A DNA stretch of 64,000 bases from Rhizaria sp. SCN 62-66 (lineage: Eukaryota; Rhizaria, unplaced), in assembly GCA_001724265.1 (NCBI GenBank), contig MEDY01000164.1:85178-149177 (forward strand). The letters are read 5' to 3'. Both the position numbers and the translations under genes were made by a program. The notes beneath the pieces are model-generated. The model saw only the letters and a list, made by a program, of their open reading frames with translations, was not told the DNA's origin and did not search any database. This document shows positions 21,393 to 35,600 of this stretch, piece after piece. The number at the start of each line of letters is the position of its first letter. Position 1 is the first letter of the stretch.

Positions 21393-21858
21393 GCCGTTTT
21401 GCGCGTTACCAAGGCTTTCTTGGCGGGATTTTGTCGTTTTTGTTTTATTTTGTGTTGTTTTTGTTCTGTCTTGTGTTCAAGTTGCGCATGTCTCCAAGAG
21501 TTATTTTGGTGTGAGCTTATGATCCGAGGATCAAATTTTCAGTATTTTATGGAAAATAAAATTAGTAAATACGTTTCACATCCTGTAGATGTTACCAATC
21601 ATGAAAGAATATCTCACTTGTAATAAAAATTAGGAGTGTATGACTGTGCTTCTTTTTAAAGTAGTGACTGGTGTGATGAAACAAAAACAAAAACAAAAAC
21701 CTTTGTGTGATTAAACTTGCTAAACGAAACTATAAACAATGACTCTGCGAATTTTCAAACGCATGAATCGAAAACCTACACATATGACGTCATTCATGAC
21801 CTGAGCTTTCAACAAGCCGAAAGTGACGTTTAGGCGTTGACTGCTATTGCTGACGCGC
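21393..21858. other. Convergent intergenic region with 3' ends
   Basis: AT-rich spacer between the tails of the cytidylyltransferase and DENND4-like genes. AATAAA-type signals occur near 21555 and 21622 for the plus-strand gene. A short tandem run of AAAAAC units lies at about 21680-21700. No coding frame is convincing. Confidence 0.5.
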
Positions 21859-24800
21859 TTAGAGACTCGAGTCGTCCTTGCCCTTGGCGGTGGCCGCCGC
21901 CGTGGCCGCAGCCGCCGCGGCGGTGGCGAGCGCGTCCCTGCCGACCGCTGAGCCCGGCGTGCGCACGGTGAGGTCGGTGCCGAAGCGCGACTGCGGCATC
22001 AGCGCCGAGTCGTCGACCGCCACGGCGCCGCCCGCGGACGGCGCTGACTGCGCTGACGGCGCAGTTGGCGCAGTCGGCGCGGTGGAGTCGGGAGCAGCGG
22101 TGCTGGTGGCGGCCACCTTGGCGTTGGCCGAGCGAGCGCTCCCGAACGCGGACGGATTGCTGCTCTGCGCGGGTGGGCTGCCCGAGGATAGCCACGACGC
22201 GGAGGCGCCGAACACGGGCCCCGTGACGACGCCGCTTGTGCTCGCGCCAGCACCTGCGAGAGGGCTGGCACTGGCGGCAGCGTCAGGGCCAGTGACTGGG
22301 CCAGTGGATGCGCCAGTGTTCGCGATCGTGTCAGAGGTGCCGGGGACCGAGGTCGTACGGAACAGCTGTCTCTGCGCCGCCGTCACTCTCTCCACCGCGC
22401 CGGTACTCGTGTTGAAGCTCACGCTGCTACTCGTGTTGCTGCTGTTGTTGCTGCTGTTGTTGTTGTTGTTGTTGTTCGCCGGTGTTGACGTGCTGGAGAA
22501 AGCGGCCAGCGCGGCGACGGCGGCCGCAGCCTTGGGAGTGCCGCTGCTGGCCAGTGACCGCGCCGCGCGCGCACCGGCGGCGGCGTCGGCCACGGCGGCC
22601 TCGGCGGCGCGGCGCTGCGAGTGCGCGGCGGCGGCCATGGTCTCGGCCACAGCGTCGAGCAGCGGCAGGTTGAGCTGGCACAGACGCCAGAGCAGGTTCC
22701 ACAGCAGCGTCGGGTGGCGGTGGCGGAACGACGGCGACAGCAGGTACGCCGCCGCAGACGGGTCCGAGAACACCGACAAAATGTTCGCGGCGGAGTGCGA
22801 TTGTGACTGTGAGTGCGTGGCGTCGCCGCTGCTGAGCTGGCGTGCGCGGAGGACGCGCGCCAGCTCGAGCAGCAGCACGCGCGGCGGCAGACAGGGCACC
22901 GTCGCCACAGGCCGCGGCGCGCGCGGCTGTGACCGAGCCGGCCGGCGCAGCGCGGACGCGGGGACCAGGCCGCTCACACTGGTAGTCGCAGGAGCGGTGG
23001 CGCCGACAACAGGGGACGCGCCGCCAGCAGCCGCGGTGCCACTGCTGGTGTGGGCGTTTGTGTTGCTGGATACAGGGCCCGAGAACGACACGCTCAGCGG
23101 CAGCGGCGGCAGCGCCGCGCCAGCACCCGCGCTGTTCACGCCCGCGACTGCGTTTGCGGCAGCCGAGGGCGTGGGCGTGGGCGCGGGCGCGGGGTCGAGA
23201 TTGAGCGCGCAGTCGTAGTCAGCGAAGGGCGAGTGCAACAGCGCCAGCGTCGCGGGCGGCAGCGTGCGCGCGGGCTCCACCGAGACCGTGAGCAGCGGCA
23301 CGAACGCGCAGCCGCACGACGGACACGCCAGCGCAGCCGCGGAAAGGTACGGCTGCGCCACAGCCAGCGGGCAGTCGCCAGCGAGCGCGACGGCCTCCTC
23401 AGCCTCGGCGTCGGCGTCGGCCGCGGCCTCAGCCTCCGCCGCAGCGGCCTCCGCCTCGGTCTGACTGTGACTGTGCCCGCGACCGTGGCTGTGGCGGGCC
23501 CGGCGGCGGCGCGCGGCGGCGGCCCGGGCGGCGTGCCTGCGCGCGCGCTGTGCCTTGTAAAGCGTCGTCGCGGCGTCGATGTGCCAGAGCAGGTTCAGCT
23601 CGGTCGCCAAACTGCAGCCGCAGCGCAGGGCCGCGCCCGAGCCGTCCGCGTCGGCCTCGTCGCCGTCGTCACCGTCGTCGCCGTCGTCGTCCCTGGAGGC
23701 GACAGAAGCGCGGGCGCTGGCGTTGGTGCTGGCGTTGGGGCGTGAGTCGGAATCGGGGAGTGACAGCGCGGGGGGCAGCGGTGGCAGCTGCGGCATCAAA
23801 GTTAAGCCGCCGCCGCCGACACCCGCGCCACCACCGGTGTTGTGGATGGCCGTGGCGGTCATGTCAACGGCTGCAGCACCGGTGTCGCCGCCGACCGCGA
23901 CGGCCGCGATCGCCAGAGCGGCGGCCGACGCGCGGGGCCTCTGCTTCTCGCTCGCGCTCACTCTCGCCGAGCCAGCGCCTGTGCCAGTGCTGATGGTCGA
24001 CGCGGCGTGTCCGTTGCGCGCGGCGACTGCGGCGGCTGCGCGCGCGAGAGTGGCCGCCGGCAACGCGCAGCGCCGGCAGCCGCACACCTTCTCGCCCGCA
24101 CTGACCAGACTGCTGCTACTCGAGCTCGCGTGCGCAGTGCTTGCGGTGGTGTTAGTGCTGGTGTATACTAGCGTGTCGCCGCGGACGCCCTTGAGCGCGC
24201 GCGCGGCGGCCGCGGTGGGCTGACAGCGTGCGGTGACGGCGACGGTGAGGCCGCGGAAGAGCGCCTCGAAGCGCGCCACAGCGTCGTCGTGCTGCTCGGC
24301 CTGCGCGCGCGACGTCGAGAGCGACAACAGCACGGCCGCAGGCAGCGCCGCGTCGCCCGCGTCCGCGGGAGAGGCGGGGTACGCGGCCTCGATCGCGGCC
24401 TCGACGTCGCTCTCGCTGCCGGTATCGCCGGGCGCGGTGGTGCTGTAGCGAGTGAGCGAGTCGTCGTAGAAGGCGTCAGCCCGCTCGGTCACGACGGTGT
24501 CCGTCGATGGGCTTGCAACAGCACCCGCTGCACCCGCACCGGCGCTGGCACTGGCGGCAGCGCCGCCGGAGCTCGAGGTCGCGCTCGAGGTGGTGTGGCT
24601 GCTCGCGAGAGACTGCGGCGTCAAAGGCGTCGCCAGCCGGTCGTTGCCGCTGCTGGCGCAGCCCAAGCTGTCGCTGCTGCCGTTGCCGTTGACGCGCAAG
24701 TGGCGCTGGGACTGCTCCTGCGACGACGGCGGCGACTGCAACTGCATTTGCATCTGCGAGTGCGCGCGCGTGAGCGGCCGCGGCAGCGGCGCGCGCGCGG

Positions 24801-27800
24801 CCTGCCACACGGCGACGACCGCGAGCGCGAGGTTCGCGAGCACTGCGAGGCGCACCAGCTCGGGCCGTTCAAGCGAAGCCACAACCTGTTGAACGGCGGC
24901 GCTAGCGCTGGAGGAGCCGCCGACGATAACGCTGACGCTGACGCCGGTGGCGCCGACGCTGGCGGAGGCAGGGGCGGGCAAGACGAAGTGCGACACGGGC
25001 GCCGCTGACATCAGCATAGCGCCGCTCGCGGGCGAGTTAATCGCGGCGGTGGTGGGGGCGGCGGTGAGGCTTGGCGTCGGCGCCGCGGTTGCCGACGTCG
25101 CCGTGGCAGAGGGGCGACGGCTGAAGAAGTCCGACAGCTTGCGCTTCAGCAGCCCCGGCGTCGACACCGGCGCAGCCGCGGCAGCGTTGGCGTTGGCGGG
25201 GGGCTGTGCGGGGGACGACGGCACAGAGCCGCGCGCGCGCGCAGACGCAGAGGCAGAGGCGGGCGCTGCCGCGGTGAGCGATGGCGAGTGCAAGTGCAAC
25301 GGCGGCGGCGACGGCGACGCGGCCGCCTTGGCCGGAGCAAACCCAGCCGGTGAGCCCGCGACAGCGTTCGCGGCCGCAGCGGCGTTGCTCGGTGTGGTCG
25401 GCGCGCTGCGGTACGCGTTCGAGTTGGACTGCGCGTGCGCGCGCGACGCCAGCAGCGCCGCGGCGGCCGCGAGGGGCGCGTACGGCAGCGCGCGCAGGCG
25501 GCCGGTGGGCCACAGCAGCGCGGGCACGGAGACGGAGCCAGAGCCAGACATCGAGACTAAGTCCAAGCTTGAACTCGAGCTCACATTGGCGCTAGAGCCA
25601 AGCGTAAAGGTAGAGCTCGCGGTGTTGTTGTTGTTGTTGTTTGTGGCAAGGTCGGCGGCTGAAGCGGTCAGCAGCGACAGATACAGCGGCACCAGCGGCA
25701 GGCTCTCGGGCGTCGCTGTGAGCGCGAGCCGGTCGGCGACGCCCACCGCGGGGGGCTCCCATAGTGAGGAGCCGGGGGACGCAGCAGACCGCGCGGCGAC
25801 ACCAGGCACAGTCAGCGGCAAGAACTCGACGTTACCCGCGCTCCTGTCACCGCTGTCAGCGTTTGTCTCCTGCGCATCAGCGGCAGCGGCAGCGGTCGCA
25901 GTCTCGGTCGAGGTCGCGACCTCGACCGCCGCGGCGGCGACGACGTGAGGCGGCGGCAGCGGTTGCGCGCGCGCCTCCCAAGCCACGCGCGCGGCGAGGG
26001 ACGCAAACCACTCGGGGTAGCCTGGCGCGGAATCGGCCTCGGCGGCCGCGGCCGCGGCGGCCAGCGCGGCGCCGGTCACCGCGACGGGGCTGGCGCCGAC
26101 AAAGCTCGCGGCGGGCTGGAGAGAGCCGGTCGCACCGCTGATGTTGAGTGTTATGCCGCTGATGTTCGCGATGCTGTTGCTGTTGCTGTTGCTGTTGTTG
26201 TTGGGCCAGCCGTCCGCGCGCGAGCTAGGCGGCGCGACGACGACGCGCGCCTGCGGCACGACCGCAGACCCAGCGGCAGCGCTTGCACTAGAGCTGGAAG
26301 CGGTCGGGGCGAGCGGCGACGAGGACGACGAGGAGGACGAGAGCGAGAGGGTGTAGGCCTGTTGACGCGCCTAACCCCGGTCGGCGCTGTTGGCGGCGCT
26401 GCTGCTACCGCCGACGACGCTGCCGCTGCTGGTGCGCATCGGAGACAGCGCGCTCAGGGCGGCGCCGCTCGCGTTCGCAGTGGCGCCGCTGTTGTTGAAC
26501 ATCGGCGGCGGCGGGGGCGGGGCGCGGCGCGCACCGAGTCCGGGGCTAGCGCCAGGGCTCAGCATCGGAGAGCCGACGAAGCTGCCGCGCGCGGTGCCGG
26601 AGCTCTGCAGCGGCGAGCCGACGAAGCTCCCGCGCGCCGCGCCTGCACCGGTGTTCGCGCCAGCGGTAGCGCCGGCGGTGTTCGCGGAGACGGGGCTGCT
26701 GAAACTGGGCCGCGCGCTGCCGTTGGCGCTGGAGAGCGCGGCGAAGCCCGGGGAGCCGGGCGCGGCGTTCATGCTCGACCTGCGGAGCGCGGCGGCCGCG
26801 GCGGCGGCCGCGGCCGCGGGGGCCAGAGCCGCGATCGCCGCGACGGCGGCGGACGGTGGCGGCGCGGCGCCGGCGTGCGGCGGCGGCGGCGGCGGCGGGG
26901 CAGAGCCAGAGCCTGAACTCGCAGTGATGGCATGGGTAGTAGAGGGGGAGGCGGCGACAGGGGGCGGCGGCGGGGGCACGCGGGGCGGGGGCGAGGCCGG
27001 CGTCGAGGCCGTCGCACTAGCGCCTGCGCTGAGGTTGCCGCTGCTGCTATTGCTGCTGCTAGAACCGCTCGAGCTGGTGCTTGCGGCGGCCGATGTGGGC
27101 CTGTTGCGCGAAGCCCGACCCGTGGCGCCACCACCCTTGCTGCGGAGCGCGGAGCGGCCCGCGCCAGAGAGCCGGCTGCGGTGCTCCCCGCCGAGCCCGC
27201 CGCCGCCCAGCAGCGCCGCGGCGGCGGCCGTGTCGACGCCCGAGGCCACGGAGAACCCGCCGCCCGCGCCGCCGGCGCCGCCGAGGCCCAGCCCCGCCGC
27301 GGCCGAGCCGGGGTTGAACGACAGCGAGAATCTACCGAGCCCGTGCCCGCCGCCGCCGCTGCTGCTGCTGGAGGTGTAGCTGTAGCCCGAGCGGCCGCCG
27401 CGGGCAGAGTCGGCGCCGGCTCCATAGGGCGGCGACAGCAGCAGCGTCGCGCCCGCGCCCGCCGCAGCGTTGGCGCTGAACGTGTCGAGCTGGGACGACG
27501 ACGCCGAGCCTGAGCCGATGTTGTTGGCGCGCAGGGCCGAGCGCTCCGGCAGGAAGACGTTGGCGCCCGAGGCGAGTCTGACCGAAACGACCTCGTCAGC
27601 GCGCGCGACGCCGAAGGGCGTAAAGACGCACGGCAGCGGCGGGTGCGGCGACAGCAGGGCCAGCGACAGCGACGCGTCTGGCGGCGCGAGCGCGCGCGGG
27701 GCCGGGAACGCGGCGCCCGAGGGCGACACGGCGGCGGGCAGCGCGGGTGCCAACGGCGCAGGCCGGCACAGCCAGTCGCGGTACAGCGGGTTGAGCGCGT

Positions 27801-29665
27801 GCCAGCCGTCGGCGGGCGCAGAGTTATCGTCCCAGCCCACGCTTGCGTTGTTGCTGCTGCTGCAGCTGTTACTGTTGCTGTAGCTGTTGCCCGGCGACGC
27901 AGGCGTGTTGTAGGCGCCGGGGCCGTTGCGCCCGCTGTTAGGAGCAGACGAGGACGCGGCGGCGGCGGCGGCGGCGGCGCGGGCGCGCGCGCGGGCGCGG
28001 CGGCGGCGCGAGCTGGCCGGCAGCGGCGTGGGCAGCGGCACGGCGGCGGGCCCGTTGAAGAGCTCGGCGGCCCAGGGACCTGAGCACAGCAGCTGCAGCA
28101 CAGCCGCCAGCAGCGGACACGGCAGCGCGGACGGGAACGGCGAGTCGGCCAGCGCAGACGCGTCGCTTGTCACATTCGCCACGCGCACCGCCGCCGCGTC
28201 CGCGCCCGTGGTGTTGGGCCCGCCAGCAGCGGCGGGACTCTTAGCGTCTGCGCTGCTGCTTTGGACGTGCGCCGGCCACATGATGCTCGCGTTGACCGCG
28301 GGCTGCGCGTGGGCGTGGTGCGCCGCACCGGCCCCAGGCCCAGTCAGCGGCGTCGGGGGCGCGGTGACGCTGCCACGCGGCGGCGGCACGGGCGGGGGCG
28401 CGCTGCTCGACGTGGGGACCGCGGCCTGCTTGCTGGCGGCGACTCTGGAGCCCGCGTTGGCCGTGGAGCCGGCGCCCGACGCGGACGCGGACGCGGCGTC
28501 GGCGGCTGAGGTGGACTGCAGAGCTGAGGCGCCGGGGACGAGGTAGGGCGGCAGCGTCATCGAGATCGCGAAGGTCGACGCCGGCCGCGACAGCGACGGA
28601 GCGGCCGCGCCGTTGCCGCCGTTGCCGTTGCCGTTGGCGGCGGCGGCGCTGACCTCGGAGAGCGGGCTCGAGGCGGGCGGCGCGGCCGCGGTGATGGACG
28701 GCGACAGAGACGACGAAGATGATAGGAACGACTCCAAGCTGAAGGTCATCGCAGGCGGCGACAGCACGACGTTCTGCTGCGGGCCCTCGGTGCCGGTCGT
28801 GGTGACATCTGCGTTATCGTCGTTGGTGTTGTGCTCATTGTCGCTGGGCACGTCCGCGTCGGTGTCGGCGTCGGGCAGCGGCGAGAGCTTCCTGACCCCG
28901 CTGCGACTGCTGCGCGCGCCCGCCTTGCGCCCGCCGCTGCTGCTGCCGCTTTGTGTGCGCGCAACCGAGGGCCGTGGTGTCGCCGTGAGCGCCGCCTGCG
29001 ACGCGGACGTGGCCAGCGGCTGGTACAGCGGCAGCAGGAATGACGCGGCCGAGGACGCGAACGACGCCGCCGCCGAGGGCAGGAACGACAGGCCATACTG
29101 TGACGGCGACTGCAAAACGGCCCCGTTGCTCCCGGCCGCCGCGGCGGTGGCCGGGCTGGCGGCCGCGGCCGCGCCGGTGCTGCCGGTCTGCGACGCGGCG
29201 GAGGGCCCGCGCGCGGCGGCGCGGTAGTAAGGCCAGTGCTTGGCGGCGGCGCAGAGGGCCTCGGCGAGGGCGTGCGTGGCGTCGGCGTAGGACAAGTAGA
29301 GCTGGCCGGCGATGAGCGCGACGCGCGGGGACCGGTCGCGGGGAAACGCTCCCGACCACGTGGGCGTGAGCGCGAACGGCGACGCGAACGAGGACGAGAG
29401 CTGCGCAGACTGCAACGACGGCGGCGGCAGCGGCAGTTGCGCCTGCGCCGCCTGAGGAGACGGCGACGGAGACTGTGACTGTAAGGCAGCACTGGGGAGG
29501 GGAGCGAGGCAGTGAGCGCAGACGATGACATCGGTGTACTGCGCCTGCTGCTGCTGCTGCTGCTCGGAGTCCTTCTCTTCACTCGCATGCCCGCGAACAA
29601 CGAGGGCAGTCGTCGAGCTCGCGCTCGCATTCGCATCTGCGCGGTCCGACGCAGCAGCAGCGCCG

Positions 29666-29697
<32 letters not shown>

Positions 29698-32600
29698 CGT
29701 TGGCGCAGCGGAGGTCGTAAGCACCGTGACGGTCATCAGATCGCCGCGCCCGCGCGGCAGCCCCGGCGCCGCGCACAGCGCGCAGAGCGACGGCGGCAGC
29801 GCCGTGTCGCGCGCGAACTGCGGTGCGAAGAGCGGGAACGGCGGCGTCGGCCACACAGGCTCGTCGCCACCGAGCCCCACACCGCTGGCGTTTGCGCTGC
29901 TGCTTGCGCTGCTGCTCGCGCTGCTGCTTGCACTGTTATTTGCGCTGGCGCGCACGCTGTGGGGTCCGTGCGCGAGGGCCCATGCGCGGCGTTGGTAGTC
30001 GTCGTAGCCGCGGGGCAGTGCGGCGGCCGCGGCGTCTGCAGCCAGGCACGCCGGTGTGAACATACCCGCGAAACTCAGCCGCTGCTGCGACGCGCGCGGC
30101 TGCTGACCGCCGCCTCCGCTGCTGCTGCTGTTGTTGTTCATCCCGGCAGGCGGCGAGAGCGACATGGAGCCACGCGCGGTCGACAAACCCTGCGACTGCG
30201 AGGTGGACTGTGAGTGGGAACCGGGCAGCCCGAGCAGCGACACGGAGCCGGTCCCGGTTCCGGCCACGACGCCCGGTGAGCCCGCCGCGGGCAGCGTCGA
30301 CGCCGCCGTCACGGTCACACTGGGCGTCGCTCCGACAGCAGCGCCCGCGCCTGCACTGGCGCTGGCGCTCATGCGAGCAGCGGAGGCGGAGGCTGAGGCG
30401 GCAGCGGCGGCCAGCGCGCGCTGCGCCTCGAAGGGCCGCGAGCAGTGCAGATACGGCACGAACGGGAACCCCGCCATCGGCGTCTCCTGGATGGTCGCCT
30501 TGACCGGCGCGGCCGACAGCCCGCCGACGCCGGCGCCCGCGCCCGGCAGAACCGCGCCGTTGCCGTAGCCGGGCGCCGCGGTGGGGTCCGCGCCCGCAAG
30601 AGCCGCGCCCGCGGCGGCCGCGGCGGCGATGGCCGAGGCCGACATGGACTGCTGCGACAGAGTAGCCGCGGCGCTGGCGTTGGTGGGCGTCGTGTTGCCG
30701 ACCGCGGCCGACACGATGCTGCTGCGCCACGGCGCGCTGCTCGCGCCTGCGGCCTTGTCCGCCGCGGAGGCCGCGGGCGTCGCGAGCGAGTCAGGACGCA
30801 GCAGCAACGCGACGTACGTCGGCGTCGCGGCGGGCGCGGCCAGCAGCGCGGCGGCCGCGGCCTGCGACGTTTGCTTGCGCCGGCGGTGCCGCGCAGTCTG
30901 CATTGCCACCGCGGCGGCGGCCGCGTCCGACGGGCCGATGGGCGCGGGCAGCAGCGGGCGGCGGCGCGCGGCCGAGAGCGTCTGCAGCAGCAGCTGCCAC
31001 ACGCGCGACTGCAGCACGTAGCCGGCGTTGTTGTGGAACGATGCGTGCCCGCCGTCGCCGTGGGTGTTGGATGGCGGCATCAGCAGCGCCGGCGCGCGGT
31101 ACAGCGGCGCGGGCCGAACCGGCGGCCGCGGGGGCTGACTGGGGACGAGGCTCTTGCTCTGCGTGAGGACGCTCTGCGCGTGGCCGTGCGCAGCGGCAGC
31201 GGGGGGGTTGCTGGCGAGCGCGCGCGCGAGCAGCGCGGCCTGCGCGCGCGCGTGCAGCGCCGGCGCGGCGGCGAGCAGCGCGAGCGGCGTGGCAGCGAGC
31301 GCGCCCGCGAAGGGCGGGAAGAGCGCGTCTTCAAGCAGCGGAAACGTCGGGTAGCGCCAGGGCCGCGCGAACGACAGCCCGTCGATGGCGGGCGGCGGCG
31401 TAATGAGAGTGCACGACACGCGGCCGCCCGGGAAGGTCAGAAACGGCGTCGGCTGCGTGCGCGTGAACGTGTGGCGGTTGCGCTTGTCAGTCACGGACTC
31501 GGAGAAGAAGAGCAGGTGGTGCGCCACGGTGACGGCGATCGAGGGGTAGATGCGCTCGTCGAGGAACGTCTGGAACGCCTGGGAACCCGTGATGACCTGC
31601 AGGAAGCGCCGCGACGCAGCGGGCTGCGACTTGAGGAACGCGGCGCAGTTGAACGCCGAGTCCGTATCTAACCCGCGGCCGAAGCCGGTGTGCGATGGTG
31701 ACACCGCGGAGGACGCGCCGGCAGCTTTCGCGCCCGCACCAGCGTTGGCGTGGGAGCCGGCGTTTGCGGCGTGGGGCTGCGGCGAGGGCTGCAGCGCGCT
31801 GTCGGTCGTGAGCAGCGGCGCGAGGCCCGCGGGCGGCTGCTGCAACAAGCCGGGCGCGGACTCGCTGTGCTTCACGCCGCCGCCGCCCACACCCGCGCCG
31901 GGACTCGCATTCGTCGCGACAGCGGTATCAGTCGCCTTCGCAGAGCTGCCGTGAGCAGCGCCGCTCTCAGCCGCCGTGCCGCTGTCCTGCACCGCGACTG
32001 CGGCCATGGCGTCCGCGGCCTCGGCGGCGGCGAGCGGGGCGACTAGTCCGGCCCAGAGCCCGTCCTTGGCTCCCGGCCGCAGCGCCGCCTCGAGCGCCTT
32101 GGCCTCACTGCGGGCAGCCTGCGCGGCGGCCGCGGCGGCCGCGGACGAGTGCGGCGCGGGGCCCGGCGCGTCGCCCGCAAAAGCCCAGGGCCAGAGCGGG
32201 TGGCCCAGGCCCCAGATGCTCGTGGCCGACGGCGGCACGGGCACCACGGCGCCCGCGGCACCAGTGCCGAGAGTCGCGCTAGAAGCGTTGATGTTGTTGT
32301 CGCCCGTCGACGTTGTGCTGTTGTTGTTGTTGCGCGCGTACCCGGTGGCGGCGGCAAGCGCGAGTTCCTCGACGGCCCGCGTCTGCGCGCGCGCGCGGTC
32401 ATTGAGCCTGCGCTGCACCGCGTCCTGCCCCGGCGGCAGCGTGACCGTGAGCCGCGCGGGGTCTAGCCGCCGCGGCAGATGCTCCTGGATGTCTGCCAGG
32501 AGCGAGATCTGCGCGCGGAAGAAGGCGCGGCGCACGACACGGTCCAGCGCGGCCAGCTCCAGCGGCGTCCACACACGCCATTCAAGCCCGACGGTGGTAA

Positions 32601-35600
32601 GCCACGTCGCCGTCATGGCACCGATCACCGCGGGCGTGAAGGCGGACACGGGCGGGGGCGCGACGCCGGTGCCTGCGAGCGCCTCGGCCGCGGCCTGCGC
32701 GGCGGCCAGCGCGGCGGCGCCCGTGGCCGCGGCGGCGTGCGGCGACTGCGTGGCGCCCAGTCCCACGTTGGCGCTCGACTGCAGGAAGAACGGGTTGCTC
32801 TTGACCAGGCGCGCGTCGACCTCCGGTGACAGCAGGGTTGCCAGCGCCGCCGACGGCACGCGGATACCTGGGCCCGCGCCGGAGGCCGCGGTGCGCGGAC
32901 TGGCGGCGATCGCGGCCGACATCGCGGCGGTCGCGGCCGCGCTGGCGTTGCTGGGGCCCGCGGCGGCTGCGGCGGCCGCGGCGCGCGCGGAGGCCGAGAG
33001 AGGGACCGCGCCGCCGCCGGGCGCGTGGCTGGCCGCGGCGGCCGTGGCGGCCGTGATGGGATCCAGCAGCGGCGCCAGAATGCGGTTGTAGTCGCTGTCG
33101 GGCACGGTCAGCGGGCCGGAGCCGATGGCGAGCGGCAGAGTAACGCCGCCGCCGCCGGGCAGCGGGAGCCCGCCCGCCGAGGCGGCACCGAGCGCCTCCG
33201 TGTCGACCACGTCGTCGTCGTCTGGCGGCGGCGCGAACGCGAAAGCCAGGTCCGCGTTGGCGCCGGACCAGCGCACGAGCGAGAGAGGGGAGAAGGCGGC
33301 CGGGCCCAGCGTGGCCATGACGGCCTTGGTGGCGGCCGCGGCAACGACCGAGGCTGCGGCGGGCGACGCGAACGCGCTCGACGGTCCCACCACCGCGGGC
33401 ATCGCCGCAGAGACAGCGAACTGCCCCGCGGCGCCCGCGCCCGCATGCGCGCCCGCGCCCCCCGAGCCCGAATGCGAGTTGTTGAGCGAGGAGCTGAAGG
33501 GCGAGGTGAGCGGCGCCGTGAACGCCTGCAGCGGCGCTGAATACATACTCGTGTCCCGCCCCGCGCGTGCGATGCCGCGGTTGACGGCGGACTTGGGGTC
33601 GCGCATCACGGACCCCACGGGCTCGATCGCCTTGAGCAGCTTCTCGCGCACGCGAGCGGGCAGCTGCACGAGCGCCTCGCCGCCGTGCGCCTGCGCCGTG
33701 CCCTGGTCCAGGTGCACGACGACGAGCCCGTCGAGCGCGCCCAGGTCCTCGTCCAGGAAGGCCAGCGTCGACGTGTGCGCGCCGATGAGGTAGGGCATGG
33801 GCGCCGAGACAAACGAGATGAGCTTGCGCGGGAGCAGCGGAACATACACGTGCGGCCAGCGCAGCGGGTACAGCAGCAGCAGCAGCGCCTCGCACACAGG
33901 CACCAGCAGCGACACGTTGCTGGAGAGCACGAGCACGCGCCGCTCCTGCATCAGCGCCTCGACCACCGAGAGAACCACGGCCGCGGGCAGGCACTGCAGT
34001 AGCGGCAGCGCGGAGACCGCCGACGGCTCCAGAGGGTTCTGCGGCGGCGGGCGGTGGAAGAAAATGTTCACGCCTATATAGAAAGAAAAGAAACAACGCA
34101 AATGGTCAAAGAGAGACTTGAGTTAGACGCGTGTCGAGATAAAAAGAATGAAAATGAATAGAAAAGAATATTAAACGAAATAAAATCGTAAAATTGTGTT
34201 ATTTTCGTGATTTGCGTGAAATAAATATTCGTGTTACGTACCGGGCGTCACCGTGCCGCCGCCGCCGGCCTTGCCGACGAGGCCCGTGGCCGCCGTGTAG
34301 ACCGCCAGGCGCGCCAGGAACGGGTCCGGGCCCAGGTGCGGCAGCGGCATGCGCGAGTGCAGGAACAGCGGCGGCGCGCCACCGGAACCAGAGGCGGTAC
34401 CCGTGGGGGGCATGAGGGCCGGGAGCGCGCCCGCCGCGGCGACGGCGTGGTAGCCCGCCGTGTCCGCACCGTTGCCGCGAGGAGAGCGGCGCGCAGTGCT
34501 GCTGCTCCCGTTGTTGTTCTGCTTATCGTCGCCATCATTGTTGTTGTTGTTGTTGGAATCGTCTTGATCGGGGTCGCTGCCGAGGTTTTCGCTGTCGCTG
34601 TCGCCGTCGTTGCCGTCGCCATGGTAGTCATCGTCGTCGCCGTCGTCGTACAGCAGGCCGTCGCAGTACGCCCACAGGTCGGCGTGCTCCTGCTCCTCGT
34701 CTTCGTCCTCATCTTCATCTTCGTCGCCGTCGTCGTCGCCGTCGCCGTCGCCCGACTCGGGGGCACTCGAACGCTTTTTGGAGCCGCCAGCCAGCACCAC
34801 GGCAGTCGAGTCACTCTTAGCATCCTTGTCTTTGTTGTTCTTGTTCTTCCCGTTCCCGTTGCCGCTGCCGTTATTGTTCCCAAGCAGACTGAGCTTCTCC
34901 AGCAACGGGCCCATGCCGCGGCGCACGGCCTCACGCCGCGCCGCCAACACCCGCTGCCCGTGCAGCCTCCGCAGCACGAGCGGATCGAACGAGGACAGGT
35001 TGAGCTGCACCCGGGCACCTCCCAGCGCGGGCAGCGGCGTATCGTGCAGCAGCACGGAGAGGTACCGCTCCAGCGGCAGCGCGCAGGGGGAGAGCGTGAG
35101 CCGGTAGAGCTCGATGAGCGTGGTGCGGAACTCGGCCAGGAAGGGGAAGCATGACAGCAAACAGATGACCTTGGTGGTGTACAGTGTAGGCAGTGCGGGG
35201 AGCTTCGCGCGTACGGCCGCGGCCAGGCGCGGCGACGGCGGCAGACGCAGCCAGGTGGGCAGCGAGCTACTGTTGTTGCTCGCGGCGGCGGCGGCAGCGG
35301 CGGCGGACTGAGAGGTGGCCGAGGTTGACGGCGACAGAGTCGGAGGCGCCAGTCTAGAGCCAGTACTCGCACTAGGATTAGAGCCTGAGGCCGAGGCAAC
35401 GAGTCCACCGCCGCTGCCGCTGCTGCTGCTCGCCAGCGCGGCCTTGCCCGCGGCGGTTGAGTTGGTGGGGCTGGCGCAGGCGTGTGGCCCGAAGTGCTTG
35501 GCCTCGTACTGCGCCTCCATCGAGCGCAGCAGCGTGACGACTTCGGCCTCGGGCACAGGCTCCTGGATCACGATGCACGTGCCAAACATGCGCTCGCCGC

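Noticed and set aside
26356-26373. A 17-base GT-AG mini-intron explaining the TAG
   Set aside because: Removing it shifts the frame away from the ~1500-codon continuation, and every other intron here is about 100-190 bases.
22427-26916. Several plus-strand frames of 200-450 codons across the DENND4-like gene
   Set aside because: They are Ala/Arg/Gly shadows with no domains; the minus-strand frame carries the DENND4-like motifs.
32582-34096. 504-codon second minus-strand frame in the DENND4-like gene
   Set aside because: Overlaps the conserved cDENN region in another frame and gives only Ala/Arg/Gly-rich sequence.
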